The translations under genes were made by a program, and so were the position numbers. This document shows, one piece after another, positions 44,226 through 54,769 of a stretch of DNA of 64,000 nt. Location of the stretch: positions 30,709,478 to 30,773,477 of the forward strand of contig JAGTTD010000015.1 of NCBI GenBank assembly GCA_018398585.1, written 5' to 3'. The stretch is from Simmondsia chinensis (Eukaryota; Streptophyta; Magnoliopsida; Caryophyllales; Simmondsiaceae). Under the pieces are notes generated by a model. The model did not search any database and had not been told where the DNA came from. It worked only from the letters and a program-made list of their open reading frames with translations. Each line of letters begins with the position of its first letter. Position 1 is the first letter of the stretch.

Positions 44226-45780
44226 GAATTTTTTACCCAATTAGCATAGTTTAAAAAAAAATTATCAAAATAACACACTTCTAAAAATATTTATCAAAAG
44301 GACACCATTTACTGTAACTCGTTCAACGTACACCGTTTGTAATGACGTACGTCTAGTGAACAGTTTTTTTTATTTACGGAAGCACAGCTAATTTGTATTC
44401 TAAAAATTATTGCATTAAAACTATTTTACATAAATAATTTAAAATTTTAATAATTCTTTAAATTTTTTAAAAAAAGTATACTAACTTTATAAATTATCAA
44501 AAAAAAAGTATACTAACTTTATAATGATATTATATGTGTCATCTTTTTTATTGTCACGTCATCTACCACATTTTTTTTTTGTTGTCATGTTATTTTTTTG
44601 ACTAATTGTCCTGATCACTTATAAATAGTTGATACCTTTCATGGTCATTTTCTAAATAATACTTTTATTCTTGGTCATTTTTGTAAAGTATGTTGCCCTT
44701 ACTATGTATGATATCATTTTTGAAAACTTTCACCTTTTATGTTTTCATCCAAAAAGTAATGCATAATTTTCATGTATATAATATTGGCTCAAAAAAAATT
44801 TAACGAGTACATAAATGATAAAACGACCTGTATATATTATCGTTATTATTCACTGTATTAAATATAGTAAATAGAAAGTAAGATACATTCTCAATGTCCC
44901 AATGGTACCCTGAAGACTATATTTAATAGGAACATACCCAGTGTCTTAAGGACTCCCGCCTACGCAGGGTCTGGGGGTCGGATGTACGCAGTCTTCCCCC
45001 TTCAGGGTGTTAACTTGAAGAGAGGTTGTTTCCAAGTGCCCCCAACCTGAGGGTGAGGACTTCCCAGGAGGTCACCCATCCTGTTACTGATCTCGCCCAA
45101 GCACGCTTGACTTCGGAGTTCTAATGGGATTCGGTGACGGCGTGTTGGTGACCTATTTGGTTGAAGACTATATTTAATACAGTGAACAATAATGATAATA
45201 TATACCGATTATTTCATCATTTAGGTACTCGTTAAATTTTTGTTGACCCAATATATACATGAAAATTCATTACTTTTTGGATGAAAACATAAATGGTGAA
45301 AGTTTTTAAAAATGATATTATACACAGTAAGGACAACATACTTTGCAAAAATGACCAAGAAGAAAAGTATTATTTAGAAAAAGGACCATGAAAGGTATCA
45401 ACTATTTATAAGTGACCAAGACAATTAGTCGAAAAAATAACACGACAACCAAAAAGAATATGTGATAGATGACATGACAATTAAAAGATGACACATACAA
45501 TATCATAATGAAGTTAGTATACTTTTTTTTAAAAATTTAAAAAATTATTAAAATTTTAAATTATTTATGTAAAATAGTTTAATGCAATAATTTTTAGAAT
45601 ACAAATTAGCTGTGCTTCCATAAAAATAAAAAAAAATAAAAAAAAACTGTTCGCTAGACGTACGCCGTTACAAACGGCGTACGTTGAACGAGTAAATGGT
45701 GCTATTTTGGTAAATATTTTTGGAAGTGTGCTATTTTGATAATTTTTTTTTCAAAACTATGCCAATTGGGTAAAAAATTC
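44226..45780. mobile_element. Mutator-type long foldback element, 1.55 kb, with a SINE near its centre
   Basis: Left arm 44226-44868 and right arm 45169-45780 are reverse complements over roughly 600 bp (for example tcaacgtacaccgtttgtaa / acaaacggcgtacgttgaac and gtatactaactttataatga / atcataatgaagttagtata). Terminal inverted repeat gaattttttaccc is perfect, and a perfect 9-bp duplication catttactt lies at 44217-44225 and 45781-45789. No transposase. Confidence 0.93.
44929..45161 (-). mobile_element. 5S rRNA-headed SINE, complete, inside the foldback
   Basis: A perfect 18-bp duplication tgaagactatatttaata at 44911-44928 and 45162-45179. The minus strand reads accaacacgccgtcaccgaa, catta-gaactccgaagtcaa, gtgcttgggcgagatcag, gggtgacctcctgggaagtc, then the tail with ctgcgtaggcgggagtcc. 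Confidence 0.92.
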
Positions 45781-45894
45781 CATTTACTTATACCTTATCT
45801 TTTACTATATGTGATACTTTATCTTTTACTATGTATTACTAATAACGCCGTTAAACAAAGTCAAATGGGTATTTAGGAGTTGATATTAACACGA

Positions 45895-46170
45895 ATTACT
45901 ACTTGCTAAGCTCTGATACTACTTGTTGAGACCACCCACAATACATTGAAATAGCAATCACAAACAATAGGGACTAGGGAGCAAAATCAAGAAGTACTGA
46001 GATTTACATAGTTTAGTCAAAACTTAAATTCACGGAGGAGAGCACAATAAATTCACTGTATGATTGAAAGTCTAAACGTTTTCTCAATCCTTCTTAACCC
46101 TAATATTAACATACACAGCCCTCGTGTATATATAGAAACACCACATTGAAACTCTTGTGTGTCATAAGCC
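45895..46170 (-). mobile_element. LTR-retrotransposon remnant
   Basis: On the minus strand, GTAGTATCAGAGC (45910-45922), a primer-binding-site-like sequence, follows a segment ending GTCTCAACA. The body (gagatttacatagtttagtc, cggaggagagcacaataaat) is typical of Copia LTR ends. Incomplete. Confidence 0.45.
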
Positions 46171-46349
46171 TAAATTGTAGTGGCTCGATCATTTACTTTA
46201 TAATAAAGGCCCCATACGGTCAGATAGTGATCACATATATAGTTATTCTATAAGTTAATGAGCGTTTAATCAAAATTTTCACTTATGAAATCAAAACAGT
46301 TGGTTTGACTAGTATCGGTATTAAAATGTCAATTGATCGCCCAAGCGAT

Positions 46350-49300
46350 TTAGCAAGGCAACCCGAACCTACAAAAAGGGCAAAAATGGGATCTCGACAA
46401 CCATTGATGAATACAATCCCTATGGTAGAGATGCATACACGGCATCCTCGTCGCCTCCTCCCCCACCATCATCTCCTCCAGACAAATCCCGCACTCTCCC
46501 CCACTCCGTTCAATCCTCTCTCTCTCCAATCCCTCCACCGCCGCAACCACCGCTGGCAGCGCCACCTCAACCTCCACCTCCGCCTCCCTAGCTGCGCTAC
46601 CTGTTATAAGAAAAATAAATTAATCGCGTGTTATGCATGCTAGATTATAAAATCAACCATGAGCTATGACCCATCAGATTAAACTTCTGAAAGAGTTGGT
46701 TTCTTGAAATGAAGTCAGATCATTACTGACGATCACAACAATTTCTCTTTTAATATTAACATAATTTAAACACAAGGTATGAGATGGGCCTCTGCGTTAT
46801 CCACGCTTCAAGCTCAATAAACACTTGTGTGAGGTTACACGTAAGAGTACAAAACCAATCTTATAGCAAGCACCTATTGTTGTCAAGTCTTAAATTTTTA
46901 TTTATCCAAAAAATCAGCTTAAACTTTTACAAGAGTTAATTTTTGACACATGTGATTAAATAATATTTAACTATTTTACTTAATAATAATTTTTCCTTTT
47001 ATTACGTAATTAGAATATTAGTTAATGGTCTCTCTTCAACATGTTGATGTTGGTCTCTCTTCCCCAGTTTCTATAAAAAAGATAGTAGGATTATAACAAA
47101 GGATATATAATGAACAACAACAACAACATAGATCCAGTGCCTCAAGAGTTCCAGTATAAGCGGGGTCTGGGAGGAGTAGATGTACGTAGCCTTACCCCTT
47201 CAGGGTGTAACCCTGCCGGAAGGCTATTTCCGAGGACCCCAAACCTTATAGGGCTGACAACACTAGGACTTCCCAGGAGGTCACCCATCACTCTCGCCCA
47301 AGCACGTTTAACTTCGGAGTTCTAATGGGATCCCGTGCCTTAGTGCCTGATAAATGAACCCTAAGGATATATAATGAACGTTGATGTAAAATCTGTCTCT
47401 CCCTACTATTATTCTCTCCCTATTGAATTTCTTTCCTCTTCCCTTTAATTTCTATCGTAAATCCTAGTTAAGTTTTAACGAGAACAATTTAACCACTCTT
47501 TCTGATTTTAACTGTAATGTACCTCCTCTGTTCCCCCTCTCTGCTGCCTCCATCCTCCTCTGTATCGTCGCCACTCTCTCCGGTGGCAAAACCCTAACAT
47601 CAAAGTTCTGTTAGCAAAATGCATTATGAAAACCAAACGAGAACTAATATATGTATTATTCTACTGTGTGTACGAAAGCGTTGGTCAAAAGATCATTGTA
47701 GGTTTAGTCGTTAAAACGATAGAATTTAGCAAAATATAGAATACAAATATTTACTTGAGAAAAATATAGAATATAGATATTTAATTTAGTCGTAAGTATG
47801 ATTATTTTCAATTAGTATTTATTTTTGGGTAAATTACAGAAAACCCCCCTGACTTTTGCATCAATAACAAAAAACCCACCTCACAAATAAAATCTCTCAC
47901 TAAACCCCCTAACTTTTGAAAATTTTTCACTTTGCCCCCAAATAAATTTTTTTGACCATTTTGCCCCTCAACCAAAAAAAAAGTTATATTTTATCTCACA
48001 ATATTTTTCCTGAAAATTTTAAAAATATTTTTTATCTTCTGAACTTATATAATATTACTATAATTAATTAAAATAATTATATTTTTATAAATATAGAAAA
48101 TTTTCTTAATTTTTTTTGCTAAAAACATAAAATATTTAATTTTTATCTAATAATATAAAACATTTTTCTAAAAACAAAATTAAACATTAGGGGCAAAATG
48201 GTCAAAAATAAGTTACATGGGGTTAAGTGATAAATTTTTAAAAGTGAGAGGGTTTTGTGAGTGGTTTTATTTGTGAGGGGGGTTTTCTGTTTTTGAAGCA
48301 GAAGATAAGGAAATTTTCTGTAATTTACCCTTTATTTTTTAAATAGGAAAAACAGGGATACGTCATACGTGTTATTAAACGTGTATTATATAGATAACAT
48401 CAAGCAAACTCGTATTTTACCGTATTATTGACAATGATTTGTAAACTCAATTTTTAAGTTACAAGATATGGATAACAGCAAAAAAACACATATTTTACTG
48501 TATTATTAGCAATTACACTACTCCTTTTTAAATGATAAAATACAGATATGTGTCAAAAATATGTATGATAAACAATTCTACTAACATTGCTAATAAGATA
48601 CATAGTATAATAGGTGTATTTTACACATAACGTCAAGAAAATGCGTATTTTAGATAACACCAAGAAAACACGTATTTTACTGTATATGATCCATAAACTC
48701 ACATTTTAAATGGAAAAGTACATATACTTGTTCAACAACAACGACAACAGACTTAGTGTCTCAAGGGCTCCCGCATAAGCGGGGTTTGGGAGGGATGGAT
48801 GTACGCAGCCTTACCCCTTTAGGATGTAATCCTGCTGAGAGGCTATTTCGAGGACCCCCAACCTTATAGGGCTGGCAACAAAAGGACTTCCCAGGAGGTC
48901 ACTCAGCCTGATACTACTCTTGCTCAAGCATGCTTAACTTTGGAATTCTAACGAGATCTGGTTGCATTAGTGCCTGGTAAATGAACCCTGGTATATATAC
49001 TTGTTATAATAAGTATATCCTACGAATGACATCAAAAACCATGTATTTTACCATATTATTAACAGTAATGTGCAAACTCCTTTTTGAAATATAAGGCACA
49101 GATATGCGTTCAAAATATGTATTACACATATTTTATAATAAGTATATTCTATGAATAACATCAAGAAATGCATATTTCACCCTATTATCAGGCAATAATA
49201 CGTAAGAAAATTACAAATACGCATCCAAAATATGTATTCTACGCAAATTTTACTCACCGAGCATCGAGGGAAACCGCCACCGAAATCGCGCCGCTAGGCC

Positions 49301-49667
49301 GTGAATTCATCCTTGCTAACCTATCAGCGAAGAATCTGAAGTGTTCCGCCATGTCCAGTACAATCCGATCTGGAACTTGAAATTCTTCTAGAATTCTCGC
49401 CATTAACGGCATCGCAGAGCTCCGATCATCGTTAGACAACAAAAGCAACCGCGAAATCTGGACCGTACGCGTGGATTCCTCAACCGCCAATCGATTTGAT
49501 CGCCGGAAATCACGGAATCGGAATTCGATATGGAAGTCATCGGACGACCGAGATGGCGGTGGAATGGCGTCGTTTTGGCGGACGGTGAAGTTGAAGAGAG
49601 TGTCGTTGTGGAGGAGCTTCATGATGCTAGAGAGGAGAATCAATGGAGTTAGTTTGTGGAAATCCAT
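46350..49667 (-). CDS. RING-H2 E3 ubiquitin ligase, 215 aa, two exons
   Basis: Exon one 49258-49667 starts MDFHKLTPLILLSSIMKL, has a TATA box and CT-rich leader upstream, and ends SLDAR at a strong donor CG|GTGAGT. Exon two 46350-46587 reads EAEVEVEVALPAVVAAVEGL, then the RING-H2: C-G-I-C-L-E-E-M, C-M-H-L-Y-H-x2-C, C-P-F-C-R-F, stop. All eight metal ligands are present (C3H2C3). The joined frame is 648 nt, in phase. The AxxGL-type helix just before the RING is normal for single-RING plant ligases. The acceptor used, CAGCTAG, is the only local AG that avoids an in-frame stop; the more usual-looking AACAG 14 bp upstream would terminate at once. The intervening 2670 bp holds two SINEs and a foldback. 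If the two parts are not joined, the 46350 part would be an orphan RING fragment lacking any ATG. Confidence 0.65.
47116..47362 (-). mobile_element. 5S rRNA-headed SINE, complete (subfamily with extra linker)
   Basis: A 17-bp perfect duplication aaggatatataatgaac at 47099-47115 and 47363-47379. Minus strand: gggttcatttatcaggcact, aaggcacgggatcccattag, gttaaacgtgcttgggcgag, gacctcctgggaagtcc, a linker agtgttgtcagccctata, then the tail ending in (TTG)n. In the inferred RING intron. Confidence 0.9.
47827..48330. mobile_element. Mutator-type foldback MITE, 504 bp
   Basis: Inverted ends gggtaaattacagaaaa / ttttctgtaatttaccc, perfect 9-bp duplication tttattttt at 47818-47826 and 48331-48339. Arms pair acccccctgacttttgcatc-like with gaggggggttttctgttttt-like sequence. 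No coding. Confidence 0.85.
48733..48990 (-). mobile_element. 5S rRNA-headed SINE, complete (linker subfamily)
   Basis: Duplication gtacatatacttgtt / gtatatatacttgtt (48718-48732, 48991-49005), one mismatch. Minus strand: agggttcatttaccaggcac, taatgcaaccagatctcgtt, agttaagcatgcttgagcaa, gacctcctgggaagtcc, linker ttttgttgccagccctataa, tail with (TTG)-like end. In the inferred RING intron. Confidence 0.88.
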
Positions 49668-49765
49668 GGCGGTTACTATTAGAGAGAGAGAGAGATTCAG
49701 GTCTACATTGGGAGGGGCGTGTTCGGAGAGAGAGAGAGAGATAGAAATTTGACTGAAAAAACGAG

Positions 49766-49775
49766 ATTTATATAG
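49766..49775 (-). promoter_or_regulatory. TATA box of the RING-H2 gene
   Basis: Minus strand CTATATAAAT, about 100 bp upstream of the ATG at 49667. Transcription starting about 30 bp downstream would give a leader of roughly 70 nt made of CT repeats (49680-49740), as in many plant genes. Confidence 0.6.
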
Positions 49776-50001
49776 AAGTGATGTACTTGTCACAGCAACA
49801 ACGGACAAATAACGGGATACAATATTGTTTTAGAATAAAAGGTTTGGATATCCACTTTTTATTTGAATCTTTTCCTAAAAAATTTTTGATTTAACTGGCT
49901 TTTTTTGTGATGTTTGGGTTGCCGCATGGGCCAAAATTTATCGAATAATCGGATTCTTCGTTATTTAATGAATTTTATTGGGAGATCTTAATGCCATGAA
50001 T

Positions 50002-50241
50002 CCAAAGAAGGCACCAACACACCGTCACCGGATCTCATTAGACCTTCGAAGTTAAGCGTGCTTAGGCGAGAATAGTGCCAAGATGGGTGACCTCCTGGGA
50101 AGTCCTCACCCTTAGGTTGGGGGCATTGGGAAACAGCCTCTCTTCAGGTTAACACCCTGAAGGGGGAAGGCTGCGTACATCCGTCCCCCAGACCTTGCGT
50201 AGGCGGGAGCCCTTGAGGCATTGGGTATGTTCCATGTTCTT
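50002..50241 (+). mobile_element. 5S rRNA-headed SINE, complete
   Basis: A 17-bp perfect duplication atcttaatgccatgaat at 49985-50001 and 50242-50258. Head: ccgtcaccggatctcattag, gaagttaagcgtgcttaggc, agatgggtgacctcctggga; tail: aggttgggggcattgggaaa, ggaaggctgcgtacatccgt, gcgtaggcgggagcccttga, gcattgggtatgttcc. The 3' end is not TTG-repeated. Confidence 0.93.
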
Positions 50242-50265
50242 ATCTTAATGCCATGAATAAATTTA

Positions 50266-50728
50266 GAATTATTTAAATTTTAGTGTTTTCATTTTTTTTT
50301 TAAATAATAAAAGATCGTTTTAATGAAAAGGCTCCTCTCCAACGTAATGACATCATTTTTCATCGATAAAGCTAATGTAGCAACTGTTTTTTTTACTAAT
50401 GCTACAACAAAATGATAAAAATAACTTTCAATACTCTTATTCTTATTTGACAAGCACGAAAATGAGATGTATTATGTAGGAACTATTCTTTTTCGTTTAA
50501 TTTGTTTAAAAATATAGTTATTGAAGGTATTTTGTCATTTGATTGTAGTATTAACAAAAAACGTAGTTGCCACTTTAACTTCGTCGACGGAAAATGACAT
50601 CATCGCACCGGATAGAGGCATTTTTATTAATATGATAAAAACTTAGAAGCCTTTTTATTAATTTAAAAATGGCCAATGTTCTTTCTATTATTTTCAAAAA
50701 TATTAGAATACTAAAATATAAATAATCC
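50266..50728. mobile_element. Foldback family D copy C
   Basis: Ends gaattatttaaattttagtg and actaaaatataaataatcc, flanked by ataaattta (50257-50265) and ataatttta (50729-50737), a 9-bp duplication with one mismatch. Internal text matches copies at 20330 and 41411. Confidence 0.7.
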
Positions 50729-50827
50729 ATAATTTTACTAATAGTAAAATTAGCTCTACCAATAACGTTTTCCTTTTTTTATTATAGACACATTTAGATA
50801 ATATTGTTTATTTTAATTTTCTTAAAC

Positions 50828-51182
50828 TTGTGAAGAAATGGCTCTAGATAGAGCTCAGTGGAGGAGTAGTATAGGGATAACAGATACAGCGAGATAGGAA
50901 CGACAAGCCCTTCTAGGCTAGTACTAGTGCCATCAAGCTTCTTGCATGCCTGTCTGTTTTTACGCTTTTCTGCCTTGCTTCTTGTTGCTTACACCATTTC
51001 GATGCTTCCATACTTATTTTGCTCTCCGTGCTTTTCATGCCCTTCTTGCTTTTCAAGTTGGGGGTTCTCGGAAACAGCCTCTCATTAGGGTATTACCCTG
51101 ATGGGCTAAGGCTGTGTACATCCTACCCCTCCCAAACCCTACTCACGCGGGAGCCCTTGTGGCACTAGGCTTGTTGTTGTTG
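50828..51182 (+). mobile_element. RTE-clade LINE 3' end
   Basis: Starts within the last ORF codons (EEMALDRAQWRSSIGITDTA, then stop), continues through the 3' UTR and the tail (caagttgggggttctcggaa, gctaaggctgtgtacatcct, cactaggcttgttgttgttg). Duplication tttcttaaac at 50818-50827 and 51183-51192. Confidence 0.85.
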
Positions 51183-51235
51183 TTTCTTAAACCTTAAATA
51201 TCATAGCTATTGCTATGAGCTTATTTTAAATAATC

Positions 51236-51605
51236 AGGGTTATTTACATTATCAGTTCATGTACTTTATTTATAACGTAATTAAGTTTGGTCCCTCAACT
51301 TTAAATTATTAATTTAGTTTTTGTACTATTAAAATTATTTTATTTAAATCCAGTTCTAAAATGAAAGTAAATTTAACTAATTTAAGTGACGATTTCAAAC
51401 TAAAAATAGGGAAAAGCTATATAAAATCTAATTTCTAGACGTAGAAAACATATACAAGTATTGATTAACGTTGCAATTTCAATCATATCTTAACATTAAT
51501 TCTAAAATGAGTATTTATACAGACAATTTCAACTGTATAAAAACTAAACTTAATACATAAATTAACACAGTAACCAAAGTATATGGACTACTGAAATAAA
51601 TAACA
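51236..51605. mobile_element. Foldback family B copy
   Basis: gttatttacattatcagttc and gtaattaagtttggtccctc on the left are mirrored by aaagtatatggactactgaa and aataacac on the right, around a cattaattctaaaatgag middle. Confidence 0.5.
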
Positions 51606-51662
51606 CAAAAAAATAGAAACAAAATTGAAAAAAAATTTCCTGCAAAACAAATAGAGTTTAAA

Positions 51663-51995
51663 ACAACAACAACAAAATCCCAGTGTCTAAGAAGCTCCCG
51701 CTATAACAAGGTCTTGGGAGGAGTATGTACGCAGCCTTACTCTTACGGACAGGCCGGTCCTAACATTTTCGGGATCTCAAGCAAAATTCTCAAAAGGGGC
51801 CTTCGTATGTAACAAACTATAATATTTTTGACCATAAAATGTACTAATATTAAGAATTGATACTTTAAAAACCACCTAACCCAAAAATCTAGGACCCTTA
51901 AAATTTAGGGCCCTAAACGGTTGCTTGGATTTATATCCAGCCCTATTTACAGAATACTCTCTTAAAAAGCGGCTATTTCCAAAACCCCAACCTTA
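51663..51995 (-). mobile_element. RTE/SINE tail split by a small MITE (51746-51943)
   Basis: The tail begins caacaacaacaaaatcccag and gtatgtacgcagccttactc, breaks at about 51745, and resumes at about 51944 with gcggctatttccaaaacccc. The insert starts aggccggtcctaacattttc and ends gatttatatccagccct, imperfect inverted ends of a common hAT-like plant MITE. No clear 8-bp duplication seen. Confidence 0.6.
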
Positions 51996-52334
51996 ACATA
52001 AAAAAAAGGGAACAATACAGAGAGGGGGAGTGGATGCCCTTTAGGGGAGAGAGAGAGTGTGTGTTTATTTATTTTTAAAATTTAATTTTTTTTTATTTTA
52101 AAATTTAATATATTTAAAAAATATTAAAAATTTAAATTATTTATATAAAATAATTTTAATATATAAATTTATTTATTTAACTATTTATTATTTAAGTATT
52201 TGTTAAATTTTTGCTGAAAATATTAAAATAATTTATATATATTATCGTTATTATTCACTATAAAGTGCTTAAAGTAATAAAGCACCGAATCCACTCCCTA
52301 AAGAGGGTCACACAAAGCCATAAAGTAATAAAAC

Positions 52335-52700
52335 AATAAAACACAACAACAACAACAAAAAACTCAGGCCTCAAGAGCTCCCGCATACATAGGGTCTGGG
52401 AGAGATGTGATATACACAGTCTTACCCCTTCAGAGTGCTACTCTAAAAAGGGGCTGTGCTCAAGGACCCCCAACCTGAGAAGCATATAACATGATAGGAG
52501 CACAAACACGACACAAGACAAGTATAACGAAAGTATAAAGGAACCAAAAGGCAAACAATAGATAAATAATAAGCAAATAAACAATTATACAAATAAAACA
52601 GCTTTCAAATATATCAGATATATCAAAGAGACAGTCATATAAGCCTGCAAATAACAATTTATGAAATATACCTTGGTAGTGATGCAACAATGAACGAGTA
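52335..52700 (-). mobile_element. RTE LINE 3' end
   Basis: Tail in reverse orientation (caacaacaacaacaaaaaac, catacatagggtctgggaga, gacccccaacctgag) followed by about 200 bp resembling the RTE 3' UTR read backwards (gcaaacaatagataaataat). No coding part. Confidence 0.6.
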
Positions 52701-52894
52701 ATTATGATTTATACAACAATGCAACAATGGAGAGAGAAAGGTGCTTTTGGCATATATTTATACTAAAAATTTTATAAAAAATTATGATTTTATAAAGATT
52801 TTCCTAATTTAATGGACGGGTAATTAATTGGAAAGTAATTATGTTCAAATTTGAATTTTTATTATTTAATGGATTTTTAATAACATTTTTTATG

Positions 52895-53262
52895 GTTATA
52901 TACGCTACAGGTTCCTGTACTTTATTCATTGTGTCAATTTAGTCATTGTACTTATAATTGCATTAATTTAGTCTATATACAATTCAAAATGTGTCAATTT
53001 GGTCCTTAGAAAAAAATTTATGATAAATTTTTAATGGTCCGGCCACGAATTAGGTTAAATTGAGTAACGGATGAATTTATAATAAATTGCTTGCATCTAT
53101 CATAATTTTGCCGTTCAAAATTACGATATTAACTTAACTTAAATTTGACCAAAGGACTAAATTGACACATTTTAAATTGTTCAGGAACTAAATTGACACA
53201 ATTAAAAATACAAAGACCAAATTGACATAATAGGCAAAGTATAAAGACTTTTAACGTAAATA
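52895..53262. mobile_element. Foldback family B, well-preserved copy
   Basis: gttcctgtactttattcatt, gtgtcaatttagtcattgta on the left; ggaactaaattgacacaatt, aggcaaagtataaagacttt on the right. The centre (ggtccggccacgaattaggt) is shared with the 38000 and 59333 copies. Confidence 0.65.
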
Positions 53263-53340
53263 ATCTTTTTTTTTTTTTTAATTATGGATGCTTTATAATA
53301 TACACGTGGTCCTCTTTGTAAAGCAGACCTAGGCATTAGA

Positions 53341-53599
53341 GTTGCTTGTTGCTTGCTGCTTGCTGCTCATACAATGCATTGTTGCTAGGCAGTGTTCTGT
53401 GCTAATTCACTGCTGCTTTGTTACTTTATTGCTTATTGTTGCTTTTTACTTTCTCTATGACATTGTTTTTATGCTTTTCAGGTCGGAGGTCCTCGGATAC
53501 TGCTCCCTTAGGGTTGCACAATAATGCTGTGTACATCTCACCCCTCTCAAACCCTGCATTGATATCAACCCTTAAGACACCGAGTATTTTTGTTGTTGT
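53341..53599 (+). mobile_element. RTE LINE 3' end with target duplication
   Basis: Flanked by agacctaggcattaga (53325-53340) and agatctaggcattaga (53600-53615). Content: 3'-UTR gcttgctgcttgctgctcat, tail caggtcggaggtcctcggat, tgtgtacatctcacccctct, tttttgttgttgt. Confidence 0.8.
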
Positions 53600-53689
53600 A
53601 GATCTAGGCATTAGATGTGCATTTGCTCATTTCGAGTGTTCAACCCGAGGTTATTTTTGTTGTTCAAAAAAAAACCGAGGTTATTTTTA

Positions 53690-54205
53690 AATGCTTTTAA
53701 AAGGAAAATAGTTTTTCAGGATTTGAAAATGTTTGGTCAGAACATAAAAATATATTTAAATGAAAGTAAAATTTATTTTTTATTTTTAAAAAGTAGAAAA
53801 TAGAATCAACGAATCAAAATTTAAAAATTTTTCAAAAAAATACCTCGATTGAAACTGTTACTGAAAAGTAATTCTACAAATACAGTCCATAATGTTGAAA
53901 ATATATATATAAGTTATGCCAACTTTTTTAGCAAATATTCAGCAAATTATGATTAAAAAAAAATATGTGACATGTTGGCTCTCTTTGGCAAAAAATCATC
54001 AAATTCTAATGAAGTAATATATATTGAAATCATGTTCCACTTTATCATTTTCCAATGAAATTCTATCGAAGTTCGATAAAAGGATAGCTCATTGATAAAA
54101 TTTTAAAACTTCAAAATACATAATTGATTAAATGTTAAACTTTAGAGTACCGCATTGTATATATCGAATCGTCAGAGTAACCCAAGATATCTAAGTGATA
54201 ATTCT
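53690..54205. mobile_element. Foldback family C, right-arm part
   Basis: 54000-54205 has gttccactttatcattttcc, gctcattgataaaattttaa, atgttaaactttagagtacc and ctaagtgataattctccc. 53690-53850 is AT-rich and only weakly similar to the left arm. Confidence 0.45.
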
Positions 54206-54234
54206 CCCAAACAAATACCCAAAGAAGTCTGATT

Positions 54235-54415
54235 TATTTTTTTGGGTAACGAGAAACCTGGGTTGCCCCAGTAAATCTCGACCCACAAGGAGGTCCACAA
54301 TTTGCATGAGCAAATAAGTCACGGGTATATCCTCAGATGGAATCGAACTCCTGACCCCTGGACGATGACCGCATGGGCAAGAAACGCCATCGATGATTCC
54401 CCGTGGTTGGGAGAA
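54235..54415 (-). mobile_element. tRNA-derived SINE
   Basis: Minus strand box B-like GGAGTTCGATTCCATC near 54340-54355 follows a tRNA-like head (gcgttccttgcc-like); the body ends aggtttctcgttaccc, as in the copies at 12433 and 58790 (gtaacgagaaacctgggttg on the plus strand). Confidence 0.55.
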
Positions 54416-54769
54416 GTTTGATTTATGTTTATTGTGAAAATGACAAACTATGAAATCTATGTCTAATAGTTTATTTAATAACCAAAAAAAAAAAAAAAAT
54501 TTGCCAATATTGAATCAATTTAATATAATTATAGGAAATATTCTACTAATTTGGTACCATAATTAAATGATTTTATGAAATCCTATTAAATATAATGGGA
54601 CTTAAATAAGATTATGCTAACTTGAACCATAAATTAAAAGAAGATTATGCTAATTAAGTAAATAATGTGCTATTAAGGACCCTTGTTTGTTTACCGGGGA
54701 AGAATTAATGCCTTGTTTGACAATTGGGTAAAGGGATAAAGATAAAGACAATTATAATTAAAATAAGGC

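Noticed and set aside
46305..46643. 112-codon plus-strand frame rich in Pro/His/Leu
   Set aside because: It is the antisense of the RING-H2 exon; the minus frame has all eight zinc ligands.
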